In this document: positions 25,356 to 36,900 of the stretch, piece by piece
How the letters are laid out: every line of letters starts with the position of its first letter
How positions within the stretch are numbered: position 1 is the stretch's first letter
Source of the DNA: JAGXTF01 sp044224315
Lineage (GTDB): Bacteria; Bacteroidota; Bacteroidia; NS11-12g; UBA955
Assembly (NCBI GenBank): GCA_044224315.1
Contig: JBGAKR010000001.1
Location: forward strand, 1,364,001 to 1,428,000
Reading direction: 5' to 3'
Length of the DNA stretch: 64,000 nt
The notes under the pieces: model-generated
Seen by the model: the letters and a program-made list of their open reading frames with translations, nothing else
The model's database searches: none
Told to the model about the DNA's origin: nothing
Translations under genes and position numbers: made by a program

Positions 25356-26624
25356 ATGATAATAGTTTATACACCTCGCATCACCGACAGGCTGTCCTAT
25401 ATTTTGGATGAGATTTTTACGTACCGCCTTGGTGTTAGCTGGATTGTAACCGATGATGCCCAAAATTTTCAAAATTCCGACAAGCCGGTAAAAATAAATT
25501 ATTCAAATTCTGATTTTGGTGGAATCACAGTACCCAATAGCGGTTTTTTAGAAACTACAGGCATTGTGCCCGGATATAAACCTCCGGTAGCGCGCATTGC
25601 TTATCACCCAGTACTGTTCCCCGAACCCTTGGGTTTGGGTTTTGATGTTTTTGCCATGGCCTTTTGGTGCCTGAGCCGGTACGAAGAATACCAACCCTTT
25701 AAAGCCGATGAGCATGGCAGATTTTGCGCCTCCCAATCATTTTTTGCCGATAACGGTGTGTTAGATGCGCCTGTTTTGGATATCGCACTGGATGATTTTT
25801 ACCAGAAATGCGGATTGCTTTCGCCCGATAAATACGCTGTTTACCCTACATTGGATATAGATATAGCATTTAAACATAAGGGAAAAGGTTTAAAACGCGG
25901 GGTTTTGAGTTTTTTTAAGTTATTGATAAAAATAAATATAAAAGAGCTTATTGAAAGAATTAGTGTAATATTGGGTAAGCCTGATCCATGGGATACTTTC
26001 GGGTATATGCATACTGCATTAAATGTGCATGCCACCCGCAGCCGGTTTTTTATCCATTGCGGACCCGAATCGGTTTTTGATAAACCCGTTTCTCTTGATC
26101 ATGCTGCCTATAATGATCGCTTGCAAAAATTGAATGCCGCATTCTCGGTTGGCTTGCATCCAAGTTATAGAAATGGGTCCAAGGCAGAAGGGATTTTAAA
26201 AGAAAAGCAAAAGCTTGAGGCAGCAACAGGCCGTACAATTACCCGCAGCCGGCAGCATTTTTTACGCATGCAACTGCCCCATACCTATCTAAATCTCATA
26301 GAAGCCGGAATTACCCACGACTATACCATGGGCTTTCCGGATTCGGTGGGTTTCAGGGCCGGTACCGGCCATAGTTTCAGGTTTTACAACCTCCTGGAGG
26401 AAAAAGCCACACGCCTGTTAGTGCATCCGTTTTGTGTTATGGATGTTTCGCTAAAAAATTATCTGGGTTTAAGCGCCCAACAGGCAATGGAACGCATTGG
26501 GCTTATCAAGGCACTTTGTACAAAATACAAACTGCCATTTTGCTTTATTTTTCACAACGAAAGTCTTAGCGATAGTGGTGAGTGGAAAGGCTGGAAGGAG
26601 GTTTTTGAATTATGCCTGAAATAA
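25356..26624 (+). CDS. Polysaccharide deacetylase family protein (DUF7033 N-terminal domain)
   Basis: 422 residues from ATG 25356 (MIIVYTPRITDRLSYILDEIF). The N-terminal half matches the DUF7033-type region that precedes deacetylase domains in Bacteroidota (AFWCLSRYEEY, FADNGVLDAPVLDI). The C-terminal half has the NodB-like elements YPTLDIDIAFKHKG (metal Asp), SVGLHPSYRNGS (metal His) and RSRQHFLRMQ, ending with VHPFCVMD. It probably removes acetyl groups from an amino sugar. It overlaps the FemAB-like gene by 13 bp. The cell site is unclear, as there is no signal peptide. Confidence 0.85.
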   Translation: MIIVYTPRITDRLSYILDEIFTYRLGVSWIVTDDAQNFQNSDKPVKINYSNSDFGGITVPNSGFLETTGIVPGYKPPVARIAYHPVLFPEPLGLGFDVFAMAFWCLSRYEEYQPFKADEHGRFCASQSFFADNGVLDAPVLDIALDDFYQKCGLLSPDKYAVYPTLDIDIAFKHKGKGLKRGVLSFFKLLIKINIKELIERISVILGKPDPWDTFGYMHTALNVHATRSRFFIHCGPESVFDKPVSLDHAAYNDRLQKLNAAFSVGLHPSYRNGSKAEGILKEKQKLEAATGRTITRSRQHFLRMQLPHTYLNLIEAGITHDYTMGFPDSVGFRAGTGHSFRFYNLLEEKATRLLVHPFCVMDVSLKNYLGLSAQQAMERIGLIKALCTKYKLPFCFIFHNESLSDSGEWKGWKEVFELCLK

Positions 26625-27493
26625 AATTTTTATCCCATAAAGACATTGATAAACAACGCTGGGATGCCTGTGTGGCGGCTGATACACATGCACCCGTTTA
26701 TGGCTTTAGCTGGTATTTGGATGCTATATGTGAGGGAAAATGGGATGCCTTGGTATTGGGCGATTATAAAGTGGTTTTTCCATTGCCCCGGAAACGCAAA
26801 TTTGGTTTAAATCTGGTTTATCAACCCTTTTTCTGCCAGCAACTTGGATTGTTTGGAAAAGAGGCTGAAAAGGCCAGTTTGGATGATTTTCTTAGCCGTA
26901 TTCCCAAAAAATTTGTAAAAGTTCATTTACAACTCCAGTGGCGAGGAGTTTTTTCTAAGAATCTGAAATCGCGGGTGAATTTTGTATTAAATCTGAATAA
27001 ACCTTACAGTGAACTTTATGAAAAATTCTCGGCCGATGGCAAAAAGAACCTGCGCAAGTGCGAGAATGCTGGGTTAAATTATACCCAACATACTGATTTT
27101 AATTCAGTAATTGCCCTTTACCGCAAAGTATGGGGGCCCTTAAACCCTCATGTAAAGGATAAGCATTACCAAAACTTTGCAAATGCGTGTAAAAATGCTT
27201 TGGAACATAACCAGCTCATTTGCGTGAAAGCGCATGTAGCAGATGAATACCTTGGGGATGCCATTTTTTTACGGTCGGGGTACTACCTGCATTATGTATG
27301 CGCGGCGCCAACAGAAGCAGGGCGAAAGGTGGGGGTAATGCACGGTATTATCAACGAAATGGTGAAAGTATTTGCAAACCAGCCCATGGCATTGGATTTT
27401 GAAGGTTCTGAGAACCCGGCGGTAGCGCAGTTTTATCTTAAATTTAGCCCTCAACAGTGCAATTATCTTTTATTCGGACGCAGTATTGTTTAA
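26612..27493 (+). CDS. FemAB/GNAT-like N-acyltransferase
   Basis: 293 residues with the two-part FemAB-like architecture. The N-terminal part includes DTHAPVYGFSWYLDAICEGKWDALV, and the second part has FSADGKKNLRKCENAGL (acceptor side) and DEYLGDAIFLRSGYYLHYVCAAPTEAGRK...GIINEMVK (acyl-CoA/GNAT fold). The close HAPVYGFSWYLD and DFEGSENPAVAQFYLKF motifs are those of the Bacteroidota GNAT/FemAB family usually found in surface-polysaccharide loci. It overlaps the deacetylase gene by 13 bp, which suggests sequential deacylation and re-acylation of the same amino sugar. The acyl donor is unknown. Confidence 0.83.
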   Translation: MPEIKFLSHKDIDKQRWDACVAADTHAPVYGFSWYLDAICEGKWDALVLGDYKVVFPLPRKRKFGLNLVYQPFFCQQLGLFGKEAEKASLDDFLSRIPKKFVKVHLQLQWRGVFSKNLKSRVNFVLNLNKPYSELYEKFSADGKKNLRKCENAGLNYTQHTDFNSVIALYRKVWGPLNPHVKDKHYQNFANACKNALEHNQLICVKAHVADEYLGDAIFLRSGYYLHYVCAAPTEAGRKVGVMHGIINEMVKVFANQPMALDFEGSENPAVAQFYLKFSPQQCNYLLFGRSIV

Positions 27494-27625
27494 AAACAGA
27501 ACAAACATTCTATATAAATAATGCGTATGATTGATTTTTATACTCTTACAAAGACGGCATTTTAGACTTAAAATTTAGTAAAATTATTACTTTCGGTATT
27601 CGGTAGATAATGTAAATAGTTTTTC

Positions 27626-27633
27626 TATATTTG
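27626..27633 (+). promoter_or_regulatory. -7 box TATATTTG before the arylsulfotransferase-like gene
   Basis: Exact TAnnTTTG, five bases before ATG 27639. The 145 bp before the gene hold nothing else I recognise. Confidence 0.55.
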
Positions 27634-27638
27634 CAAAT

Positions 27639-29276
27639 ATGCGCAGAAAAGCAATTTGCATGCTATTGGGTGCACTAGGCAGCAGTTTAGCCATGTTTGC
27701 CCAGACCAGAACAGCCGGACTGGTGAAATACAAACAAAACAACACCGACGGGTACATGCTGTACTCGGCCATGAACGGAAAAAGTACCTATTTGATAGAT
27801 AAATGTGGAAAGGTGGTTCACAGCTGGACCAGCAATTATTTTCCGGGTTTATCCCAGGCCATGTTTGAGGATGGCAGTTTATTGAGATGTGGTACCATTC
27901 TCAATCCCAATTTTGGTTTGGGTATCGGAGGGGCCATGCAAAAGTTCGATTGGAATGGAAAGCTGGTGTGGCAATATATTATATCAGACACCATGCAGGC
28001 TTTTCACCACGATGCAGTGCCACTTCCGAATGGAAATATTCTGGCCATTGTATGGGAGAAAAGAACCGCGGCCGAATGCATTGCCAAAGGCCGAAATCCT
28101 TCCAATATACCTGCTGCTATTTGGAGTGAACGCATTGTTGAAATGCAACCCATTGGTAAAGATTCGGTAGATTTTGTGTGGGAATGGTCTGTATGGGATC
28201 ATATGATCCAGGATTTTGACAACACCAAGCCCAATTTTGGCGTGGTAAAAGACCATCCGGAATTATTTGATATAAACCGTTTTGAAGCCACAGACAATGG
28301 TCAGGACTGGTTTCACCTCAATGCCATTGATTACAATCCCAAATTGGACCAGATTGTAATTACAGCCCATAGTTTAGATGAAATTTATGTAATCGACCAT
28401 TCCACCAATCTTTTTCAGGCCAGCACTCATAAAGGGGGTAACAGCAATAAAGGCGGTGATATTTTGTATCGATGGGGAAATCCGCAGAATTATGGCCGTG
28501 GGCAAGCTGCAGACCGCAAATTATTTAAACCCCACCATGCGCATTGGATTAAGGGAGGCCTTACCGATTCGGGATCCATTATGATATTTAACAATGGATG
28601 GGGCCGCCCGGGAGGTAATTACTCTACTATAGATGTAGTTACAACACCGGTGGATTTGTCTGGAAATTACTCACTTTCCGGCAGTACTGCTTATGGCCCA
28701 ACAATTCAAAAAATTGCCTACAAAGCCCCCAAGCCCACCGATTTTTATTCTCAATTAATCAGTGGAGCTTTTTCGCTGCCCAATGATGGATTATTTATCA
28801 CTGAAGGACTTAAAGGTAAAATATTTGAAACCGATAGTAAAGACAGTATTGTATGGACCTATATCAATCCCATCACTTCGGGTGGATTAAAAAATCAAGG
28901 GGATGCCGTAGTAAACAATTCGGTTTTCAGGGCTGTATTTTATACCAAAGATTTTGTAGGATTTGAAGGTAAAACCCTCACTCCTACTGTGGAAGTAGAA
29001 GGCAATCCCTATGCTAAAACCCTGTGCGAAATTGCCGGTAATGCGGTAATCGAAACCCCAAATGGTTTAATTGTAGCGCCCCAACCTTTTCAACAAATAC
29101 TTACCATTCGAGGTATAGAGGCTGATGAAATGACTATATATAATGCTGCAGGCGCCAAGGTTTTCCAGTCCCGATTCAATGAGACAACCGACCTGTCTGC
29201 ATTGCAAAACGGAATATATATACTGCAACTACGCCAGGGCAATGCCATTTATCATATTCGGATTATGAAAAACTGA
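27639..29276 (+). CDS. Arylsulfotransferase (ASST)-like protein with T9SS type A domain
   Basis: 545 residues. Signal peptide, then a propeller of ASST type: repeated (D/N)G..LR/VW(Q/E)Y elements such as KFDWNGKLVWQYIISD, AFHHDAVPLPNGNILAIVWEK, DWFHLNAIDYNPKLDQIVITAHSLDEIYVID and GDILYRWGNP. A His-rich segment FKPHHAHWI is near residue 295. ASST enzymes move sulfate between phenols without PAPS. The last 75 residues (APQPFQQILTIRGIEADEMTIYNAAGAKVFQS) are a T9SS type A sorting domain. A surface or extracellular enzyme is expected. The catalytic His cannot be fixed by eye, so activity is unproven. Confidence 0.88.
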   Translation: MRRKAICMLLGALGSSLAMFAQTRTAGLVKYKQNNTDGYMLYSAMNGKSTYLIDKCGKVVHSWTSNYFPGLSQAMFEDGSLLRCGTILNPNFGLGIGGAMQKFDWNGKLVWQYIISDTMQAFHHDAVPLPNGNILAIVWEKRTAAECIAKGRNPSNIPAAIWSERIVEMQPIGKDSVDFVWEWSVWDHMIQDFDNTKPNFGVVKDHPELFDINRFEATDNGQDWFHLNAIDYNPKLDQIVITAHSLDEIYVIDHSTNLFQASTHKGGNSNKGGDILYRWGNPQNYGRGQAADRKLFKPHHAHWIKGGLTDSGSIMIFNNGWGRPGGNYSTIDVVTTPVDLSGNYSLSGSTAYGPTIQKIAYKAPKPTDFYSQLISGAFSLPNDGLFITEGLKGKIFETDSKDSIVWTYINPITSGGLKNQGDAVVNNSVFRAVFYTKDFVGFEGKTLTPTVEVEGNPYAKTLCEIAGNAVIETPNGLIVAPQPFQQILTIRGIEADEMTIYNAAGAKVFQSRFNETTDLSALQNGIYILQLRQGNAIYHIRIMKN

Positions 29277-30452
29277 TTATTTACGGGCTTCAGTTTGCCT
29301 GTACGTTTTGCCATAATCGCCCTTTATTTCTTGTTTTTGATGCACAAAAAATAAGAACAGGAAACTAATACTTGCCTGCGCAGTTATAAAAAATATGCGC
29401 CATCTTTCCTTTACACTAGACATGATTTGCATTAAAAAAATATGCAAAAACGGAAATGCCCCAATAAGGTAATGCGACCGTACCGGAATGCCGGAAACGG
29501 AGAGCAGCAAACCGGGAACAATGACAAAAGCAAACAGGGTGAAGATAATGGGGTTGTTAAAATCAGGCTTTAAATGGCTCAATTTTTTAATGTAATGAAT
29601 GGCTGAAATAATAAATACACCAACAATGAAAACAGCCATTAATACAGGGATAAATACAAAGTATTGATTAAAAACGGCCGTATCTTTTCCCAAGCTATAA
29701 AATACATTAATACCCAAAGTATCCACCAAACTGTGCAACCAAAACTCAAATTTATAGAAATTGTACAGCGCAAAACTGCTTTCTGTGCTGTGTGTTACTG
29801 CGTGCATCCAGGGAATGGCTGCTATAATTCCGGATATTCCTCCTGCAGCAAAAAGCAATAATTGTTTTACATTGATTTGTTTACTAATAAGGGCAATGAT
29901 AAAAATGCCCGCACTGTAATAAAATCCGCTAAGATGCAGCTGACCTGCAAATGCACACACTATACCCAAAACAAAAAGTGTCCAGTAATGATGTCTATGA
30001 ATATATAGCAACCACATTAATGCAATAAAAAAGGGCAATAAATCCTGAGCCCAAATTTTGCGAGAAAATAAAACCGGCATAAATGCTACCGCCCAGGATG
30101 CAATGCCAGCAAGCATGATAGGCCTATATTGAAACGGAGATTTGTAAATGCAAAGGATAAAAATGAATATTGAAATAATATTTAAACACTGCACGCATAC
30201 CCCCATAAAAACCGGTGACGGATTAATCATATAGAATATCGCAAAGGGCCAAACACTAAATCCGGCGTTGATAATACCACCCCCACTTTGCATGCCCAGC
30301 ATGGGCCAAGTGCCGCTGTTTACAGCATCCATGGCAAGTTTGTGCATCAAAATCTCATCGGCCTTCCATTCCATATCCATGGGCCAGATAATGCGAAAAA
30401 TAATGGATACTAAAATGGCTAGGGGGATGAAAATCCGCATCGATTGGCTCAT
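29277..30452 (-). CDS. Polytopic membrane protein, GT39/ArnT-like glycosyltransferase candidate
   Basis: 391 residues with about ten hydrophobic segments. The first outward loop carries the acidic motif MEWKADE at about 26-32, as in the GT39 and ArnT-type enzymes that move sugars from polyprenyl phosphate. RKIWAQDLLPFFIALMW is the typical second-loop element. No further catalytic signature is visible. It lies four bases after a lipoprotein gene and in the same run as the giant PKD protein. The alternative start Met5 is at 30440. Sugar and acceptor are unknown. Confidence 0.7.
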   Translation of the reverse strand: MSQSMRIFIPLAILVSIIFRIIWPMDMEWKADEILMHKLAMDAVNSGTWPMLGMQSGGGIINAGFSVWPFAIFYMINPSPVFMGVCVQCLNIISIFIFILCIYKSPFQYRPIMLAGIASWAVAFMPVLFSRKIWAQDLLPFFIALMWLLYIHRHHYWTLFVLGIVCAFAGQLHLSGFYYSAGIFIIALISKQINVKQLLLFAAGGISGIIAAIPWMHAVTHSTESSFALYNFYKFEFWLHSLVDTLGINVFYSLGKDTAVFNQYFVFIPVLMAVFIVGVFIISAIHYIKKLSHLKPDFNNPIIFTLFAFVIVPGLLLSVSGIPVRSHYLIGAFPFLHIFLMQIMSSVKERWRIFFITAQASISFLFLFFVHQKQEIKGDYGKTYRQTEARK

Positions 30453-30456
30453 CCTT

Positions 30457-30993
30457 TTATTTGCGTAGAATGATGGTTTTATCCTGAATGGTAAACATAG
30501 AGTCTGGACTGTAATTTTTTAATACATCCGATTGGATTCCGTTTACTTTTAAATAGGACTTAAGCAGCTTTGATGGGTTATTACAGCCACTTTGGGTAAG
30601 AAACAACCCTGTCATTCCCACCAATTCATAATTGTACTCACCTACGGAAATATTGAACGTATCTTGCACGTCCTGCTCTAAAGGAAATGCCAATTGAATG
30701 ATACTATCTGTTTTGCCTGTATAGATATTATGATAAAAATATTTTCCATTTTTATCTGCCAAAAAAGTATCAATGCGGTTTAGATTTCCGCTATTTGCAT
30801 GGTACCGATGTTCTATTAAAACAGTATCCCGTTCGGCTAAGGTGCTAAATCCGCGTGGGGTTTGGGTTGTGTCCAGTAAAATATTTACATAACCATCCTT
30901 GCTGAAATCCTGTTTGGTTAGACTGCATCGATTGCAGGCAGCATAAAGCATAGCCACCGAAATGAAATAAAGAATGGTTTTAAAATGCAACAT
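30457..30993 (-). CDS. Predicted small lipoprotein
   Basis: 178 residues. The signal MLHFKTILYFISVAMLYAA-C-NR is lipoprotein-like. The mature part has no recognised domain; it has Cys at +1 and +4 and another at about 140. It starts on the base next to the stop of the giant PKD gene and ends four bases before the membrane glycosyltransferase candidate. Those three genes thus look like one operon. Confidence 0.72.
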   Translation of the reverse strand: MLHFKTILYFISVAMLYAACNRCSLTKQDFSKDGYVNILLDTTQTPRGFSTLAERDTVLIEHRYHANSGNLNRIDTFLADKNGKYFYHNIYTGKTDSIIQLAFPLEQDVQDTFNISVGEYNYELVGMTGLFLTQSGCNNPSKLLKSYLKVNGIQSDVLKNYSPDSMFTIQDKTIILRK

Positions 30994-33900
30994 TTATTTG
31001 CCCGTGTATATAATTTTTATGGTAACTTTATCATTGCCCGAAACAATAACAAATGGATAGGTTCCGGGAGAAACATCAAGGGTTTTCATATTTACCTGCT
31101 CATAGTAAGTACCCGGTTCAAGGTCGGTCCAGTCTTTTTCCCACAGCGCCAACTGGCCTTTTACATCGTAAAGTTTTACCTGTAAACTGCGTTTTTCTTT
31201 TATTTCAAATTTATAGGTAAAAAATCCGGTGGTAGGATTAGGATATACATAAAAATTCAACGCATTATCCTGGTCTTTATAATTGGGGCTGTTAATTTTT
31301 ACTATAGTGCCGGCAGAGTCTGTACAACCTATGCTGCTGCTCACTTTCAGCGATACTCCATAGCTACTGTTATCCGGAAATTTATGGGTGACAGGGTTGC
31401 CAATGGCATTGGTTTTATCCTCAAAAAACCATTTATATTGGTATCCTTTTATAATGGTATCAATAGCTTTAAATCTGCGGGTTTCGTAATTGACGGTATC
31501 CATTACAAAATAGGCATGCACACTGGGATCCACTTTTTGGGTATAGCCTGTGCTGCTTTGGCAATAGGGGCTTTTACTTACAAGTGTAATTGGGAAATTG
31601 CCTGGTAGTGTGTACATGTGGCTAACTTTAAAGCCCGAATCCAATTTCCCATCGCCATAATTCCAATAATGTTTGAGTGCCGAACCATCGGGATTGATAG
31701 AAGAGTCGGTATAGCTAAACAACGTTTGATTGGCACATCCCCGCAATGGATTTGATATAATTTTTTGCACAGGATTGCTGGCAATGGTTGTAGATTTACT
31801 GATAGAATCTGTGCAATTTTTATCGGAAGTTGCAATTAATAAAATGGTGTAATTACCATACTTGGCATAGCTGCTGCTAGCATTTACTGTGGTGCTGTTG
31901 CTGCCTGCCAGGTCCCATTTATAGGTGTTGGAGCCATTTGCTATCGTGCTTGTATTGGTGAAGTTTACAGTTTCATTTTCGCAATGAATATTTTTATCAA
32001 TATTAAAATCAGGTTTTGGCATTGGGTAAATGGTAACACCCTTGCTGATGGAGTCTTTACAGCCGTAAATACTGGTTACAATGAGTTTAATATTATAATT
32101 CCCGTGCTGTGTATAGCTGTGAGAATTAGCAGCAGAATTAGACTTCGTACCATCTCCGTTATCCCAATAATTGCTGAGGTTTCCATCTACCGATGTTGCA
32201 GTTGAAGTTTCATTAAATTGATTGTATTTTAAGCATTGGGTATTAATGGGCGAAATATTAAAATTGGCTACTGGTTGCGCATAAACGCGTACAGATTTAG
32301 AAATAGAATCGGTGCAAATGGTATTTGACGTCGCAATAAGCAAAACAGAATAGGTTCCGTATACGGCATAATTGTGGTTGGCAGAAGTAGTACTGGCTTG
32401 GCTTGCATCGCCAAATTGCCATTTAAATGCATTTAAAGAACCTGTGGAAACACTGCTGTTATTGGTGAATACAAACTGGTGTCCGCTGAAACATTGGTCG
32501 CTGTCGTTTACGCTGAATTTTACCAGGGCTTTGGGATGCACCACCACTGGTTGGGTTAAACTATCCCTGCAGCCGTATTGGGTGGTTACAACCTGTATTA
32601 CAGTGTAATTTCCAGCACTGTTGTAGCTCCATGTGGGATTTAATTGGGTAGAGGTATTGCCATTGCCAAATGCATATTTTACACTATAAGTTCCATCTGC
32701 ATTGGTAGATAAATTGGTAGCTGTAAAGTTATTGCCCTTCAGGCATTGTGGCGATTTATTAATACTAAAATCAGGGTTGGGTTGTCCATATACCCTTATT
32801 TTTTTCGATACAGTATCTCGGCACAAATTGTTGCTGGCACTGGTTAATAATACAGTATAATTGCCATAAAAGAAGTAAGTGTGGCTGGGGGTATTCAGGC
32901 TCGAATTGCTATTGTCGCCAAAGTACCAAATGTAATTTAATGAACCACTTTTTATGCTGCTTGCATTGCCAAAAACAAAACTATTTCCAGCTAAACATTG
33001 GTCGCTGTCATTTACCGAAATCTTTAGCTGGCCTTGAGGATGTACAGTTACTGTTTGTGTATTGCTGTCTTTACATCCGTAAGATGTTTGGGTAATTAAT
33101 TTTACATTATAGGTTCCATCTGTGGTATATTTTTTTGTAGCATTCAAAGCAGGGCTTGTGGTTCCATCGCCAAAATGCCAGGTATATGCTACTATTCCAT
33201 CTACATTGGTGGTGGTATTTGTAAATGTAAAATTATTTATTTTTAGGCATTGTGCATTTGCACTTTTGGTAAACGAAACTGCAGGTTGGCTATAAACTCT
33301 CACCGATTTGTTAAGGCTATCCTTACAGCCTTTATCGCTGGTAGAAATCAGCTGCACCATATAGGTGCCGCGGGCCGAATAACTTTTGGTGGGAGAAACT
33401 GAAGTGCTGCTGGTAGCATCGCCAAAATTCCAATTATAACTGGTGCTTCCGGTAGGTATGCTGCTGCTGTTGGTGAATACAAAACTGTTACCCGACAGGC
33501 ACTGGTCACTATCATTTGCTGCAAATTTTAATGTGGTTTGCGGGTAAACATTTATGCTGGTTCCTTGCGAATCTTTGCATCCAAATGATGTGGTTGCAAT
33601 TAGTTTGGCAGTATAATTTCCGTATGCCGGATATTTATAGCTAGGTGATGTGGCAGTGCTGGTTGCTCCGTTGCCATAGCGCCATAAATAACTCAATGTG
33701 CCATCGCTTGTAGTGGTGCTGTTTGTGAATGTAAAATTATTATAACGGAAACATTGGGCTGTATTATTTACGGAATATGAAATGGAAGGTTGACTATAAA
33801 CCCTTATGGGCTTGGTAACCGTGTCTTTGCATCCCAGATTTGAGGTGGTGATGAGCCTTGCAGTATAAAAAGCACTTGCGCTATAACTTTTAGTAGGAGA

Positions 33901-36900
33901 GGTGCTGGTGCTCGAAGTGGCATCGCCAAACTGCCATGTATAGGTTAGGCTTCCACTGGGTATTGTGCTTTTGTTTGTAAATACAAAACTATTTCCGCTC
34001 AAACATTGATCGGTATCATTGACAGTAAATTTGGGTGTTGCGCTGTAATTAATGGTTACACTTTTCGAAGTAGAATCCATACATCCATTATTGCTGGTAG
34101 CAATGAGTTTTACGGTATAATTGTTTACCGATGCATAGGTACGGGATGAGTTTTGTGTGGTGGCTGTAGACCCATCTCCATGGCGCCACAACCAGCTGCT
34201 TATGCTGCCATTGGCAATGGTTGTAGTATTGGTATAAATAAATTTATTGAGCCTGAAACATTGGGGTGTACCATTGTCGGTAAATGAAACAACGGGTTTT
34301 GGAAAAACTGTAATTTTTACACCGGTGCTTGTGGCCACGCAGGCCCCGTTGGTTAATACCGCTTTATACGTTCCGGTATCGGACAGGGTCATATTGGTAA
34401 GTGTAAGAAGTGTATCGGTTTTGCCAGATAAATTGGCTCCGTTTTTTTGCCATTGCACGGTAAATGAAACTCCGTTTGTGGCTCTCGCTGCAAGGGTTAT
34501 GCTTTTCCCCTCGCAAGCAGAAATTGCACCTGATTTTACAACAACCTGAGGAATTGGTCCGTTGCTTATGGTTAAATAATTGGTTTTGCGAACAGAATCT
34601 AAACCATTTATTCTTAAACGCACAGTTTTATTTCCAGTCGTAGTGTAATAAACAGAATGCGGCCCAATTCCTGCGGCAGTTGAGGGTATGGCTCCCGCTC
34701 CAAAATCCCATTCCCATTGCCCTACTAAACCCACCGATGTATCGGTAAAAGTTAAATTTTCAAATAAACAAGCTGCGGTTTTATTGGCTTTGAAATACGG
34801 AATCGTTTTTTCATAAACCACAGTATAATCCTCGCCCTGTCCATATCCCAGATTGCGACACGCATTTGTATCCAGCGAATTAAAATCACTTAAAATGCGC
34901 ATGCGCATGCCTGTATTTAATTTTAAATTGGAGGGTGTACTGAAGGTTACAGTGCGGCTACCCAAGCTTGTAGATGCACTGGCCACGGCTTCTCCCAAAT
35001 AATTTTCAAATTTTCCATTGTTGTTATAATCAATAAAAATTCTGAAATATTCGTTGTTGTATAAACCTGTTTTTGAGGTTGCAGAAACAGAGGTTGAAGG
35101 TTTTATTCTGAATATTTTTCCTGCACTTAAATCCAGGTTTTGCCCGTCATCAAAGTACCCGCCGGTTTCACTGCTGTTATCTGCCATTGCAAATCGCAAT
35201 ATTCCAATTCCGTAATTGGTGGTTTGAAATGTAGATGTATTATAGCAATTGGCTGCAACTGGTTTGGGAAATACTTTTACCCAGTTTGATTTGGTATAAA
35301 CATTATTGCCCTGGCAATTGGTGGCGGTAAGTTTAACCGTAAATAACCCGCTGCCATTAAATTGTATTACCGGATTGGCCGATGTGGAATCGGTGCCATC
35401 TGCATAACTGTATAAATAGGGTGTAATTTTCCAGGTAATGGAGGTGGCCGAATTTTTAATTTGTTCGTATAAACGCATTTTACCACCTACCACAAAAACA
35501 CTGTCGAAAGTATAAAAATTTGCCACGGGAGTTGCACTGCCGTCTTCATACAAATTGGTGCGCCACACTCCGCGTCCATAAGTACTGGCCACCAGTTTGC
35601 TATATCCGCTGCCTTTGGGAGAATAGTATATATCTAAATCAGTAACATCGGCCCAAATTGGAAAACCGGTACTGAAATTAATCCAGCTGCTCATGGTTGT
35701 ATCGGAGTAATAAACCCCTTTTTCGGTGCCGATATACATGGCATCTTTTTTACCACTGGTATCCAATATCAGGCATTGTATTTGACCCACACCCGAAAGG
35801 TTATTGGTTATATTTATCCAACTTGAACCGCGATTGCGGCTTTTATAAATTCCTGTTCCGGCGCATAGATATAAAATATTGCTATCTTTTGGATGGGCTT
35901 CCAACCAACGGGCAGAACCAGGTAAAAAAGTACTTAAATTGGTCCAACTGGGTGATGCAACTGACGCATCGCTGGTGCGAAAGAGCGTGTTGTCACTGCG
36001 CAGCGCATATAGCATTTTGGGTTGAGCAGGCGAACTTTCTAAAAACCGCATTTGGTATGAATTGGTTCCGCCTAATAAATTGCTGATTTTGGTCCAGCTG
36101 GGGGTTCCTGTAGTTTTGGTATTGTCGCAACGCCAAATATTGTAATACCCGGCAAACATACGCGACGGAGTTCCTTCCTGCAATACAAACGGAGTTAACC
36201 ATGGGCCGCCCTCGGTTATTCCATTTACATTCTGGGCTCCCAAGGTGGTGATAGAGGTTTTATCCTTAGCCCTGTAAATGCTTCCGTATACGTAAGCTCC
36301 GTATACATAGCTTGCATCGGTAGGATCTACCTGGCAGTCCATGCCGTCTCCGCCATAATAGGTATAAAACTGGTCTTGCGAAGTTTGGGCCGAACCATTG
36401 TCCTGATATCCCTGGGCATTTACAAACGCATCGGTTTTGGCCTGCGCCAGTCGGTATATTTGGGAGTTTTGAATGCCCGATGAAATATTATTCCAGCGGC
36501 TGCCACCATTGGCGGTGTAATAAATTCCACCATCATTGCCTGCGTATAATTTATTGTTGGTAATATTCCATTCGGCGCAATGCTGATCGGCATGTATATC
36601 ATCGGCTCCACCGCTGCCAACCCAATGTCCGTTAATGCTCCAATTGGTACCGCCATTGGTACTCTTCCAAATATTTACCCCATGCACATATACGGTGTTT
36701 TTGCTTTTCGGATCAGCGGTTACATCCAGGTCGTACCAACCCTGCCCGTTGGCATCGGCCCCGGTTTCGGAGTACCCCAGAATATTGGGGGTGGTAGACA
36801 TGGTAGAAAATGTGGAACCACTGTCGGTGCTGCGATACAAACCCTGAAAGGTGGCACTTGCGGTGGTTAAAAAGTACACATAACCCCGGTCATTGGCAGT

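Noticed and set aside
31480..34290. CRISPR-like repetition in the giant gene
   Set aside because: The repeats are degenerate coding modules of about 240 bp.
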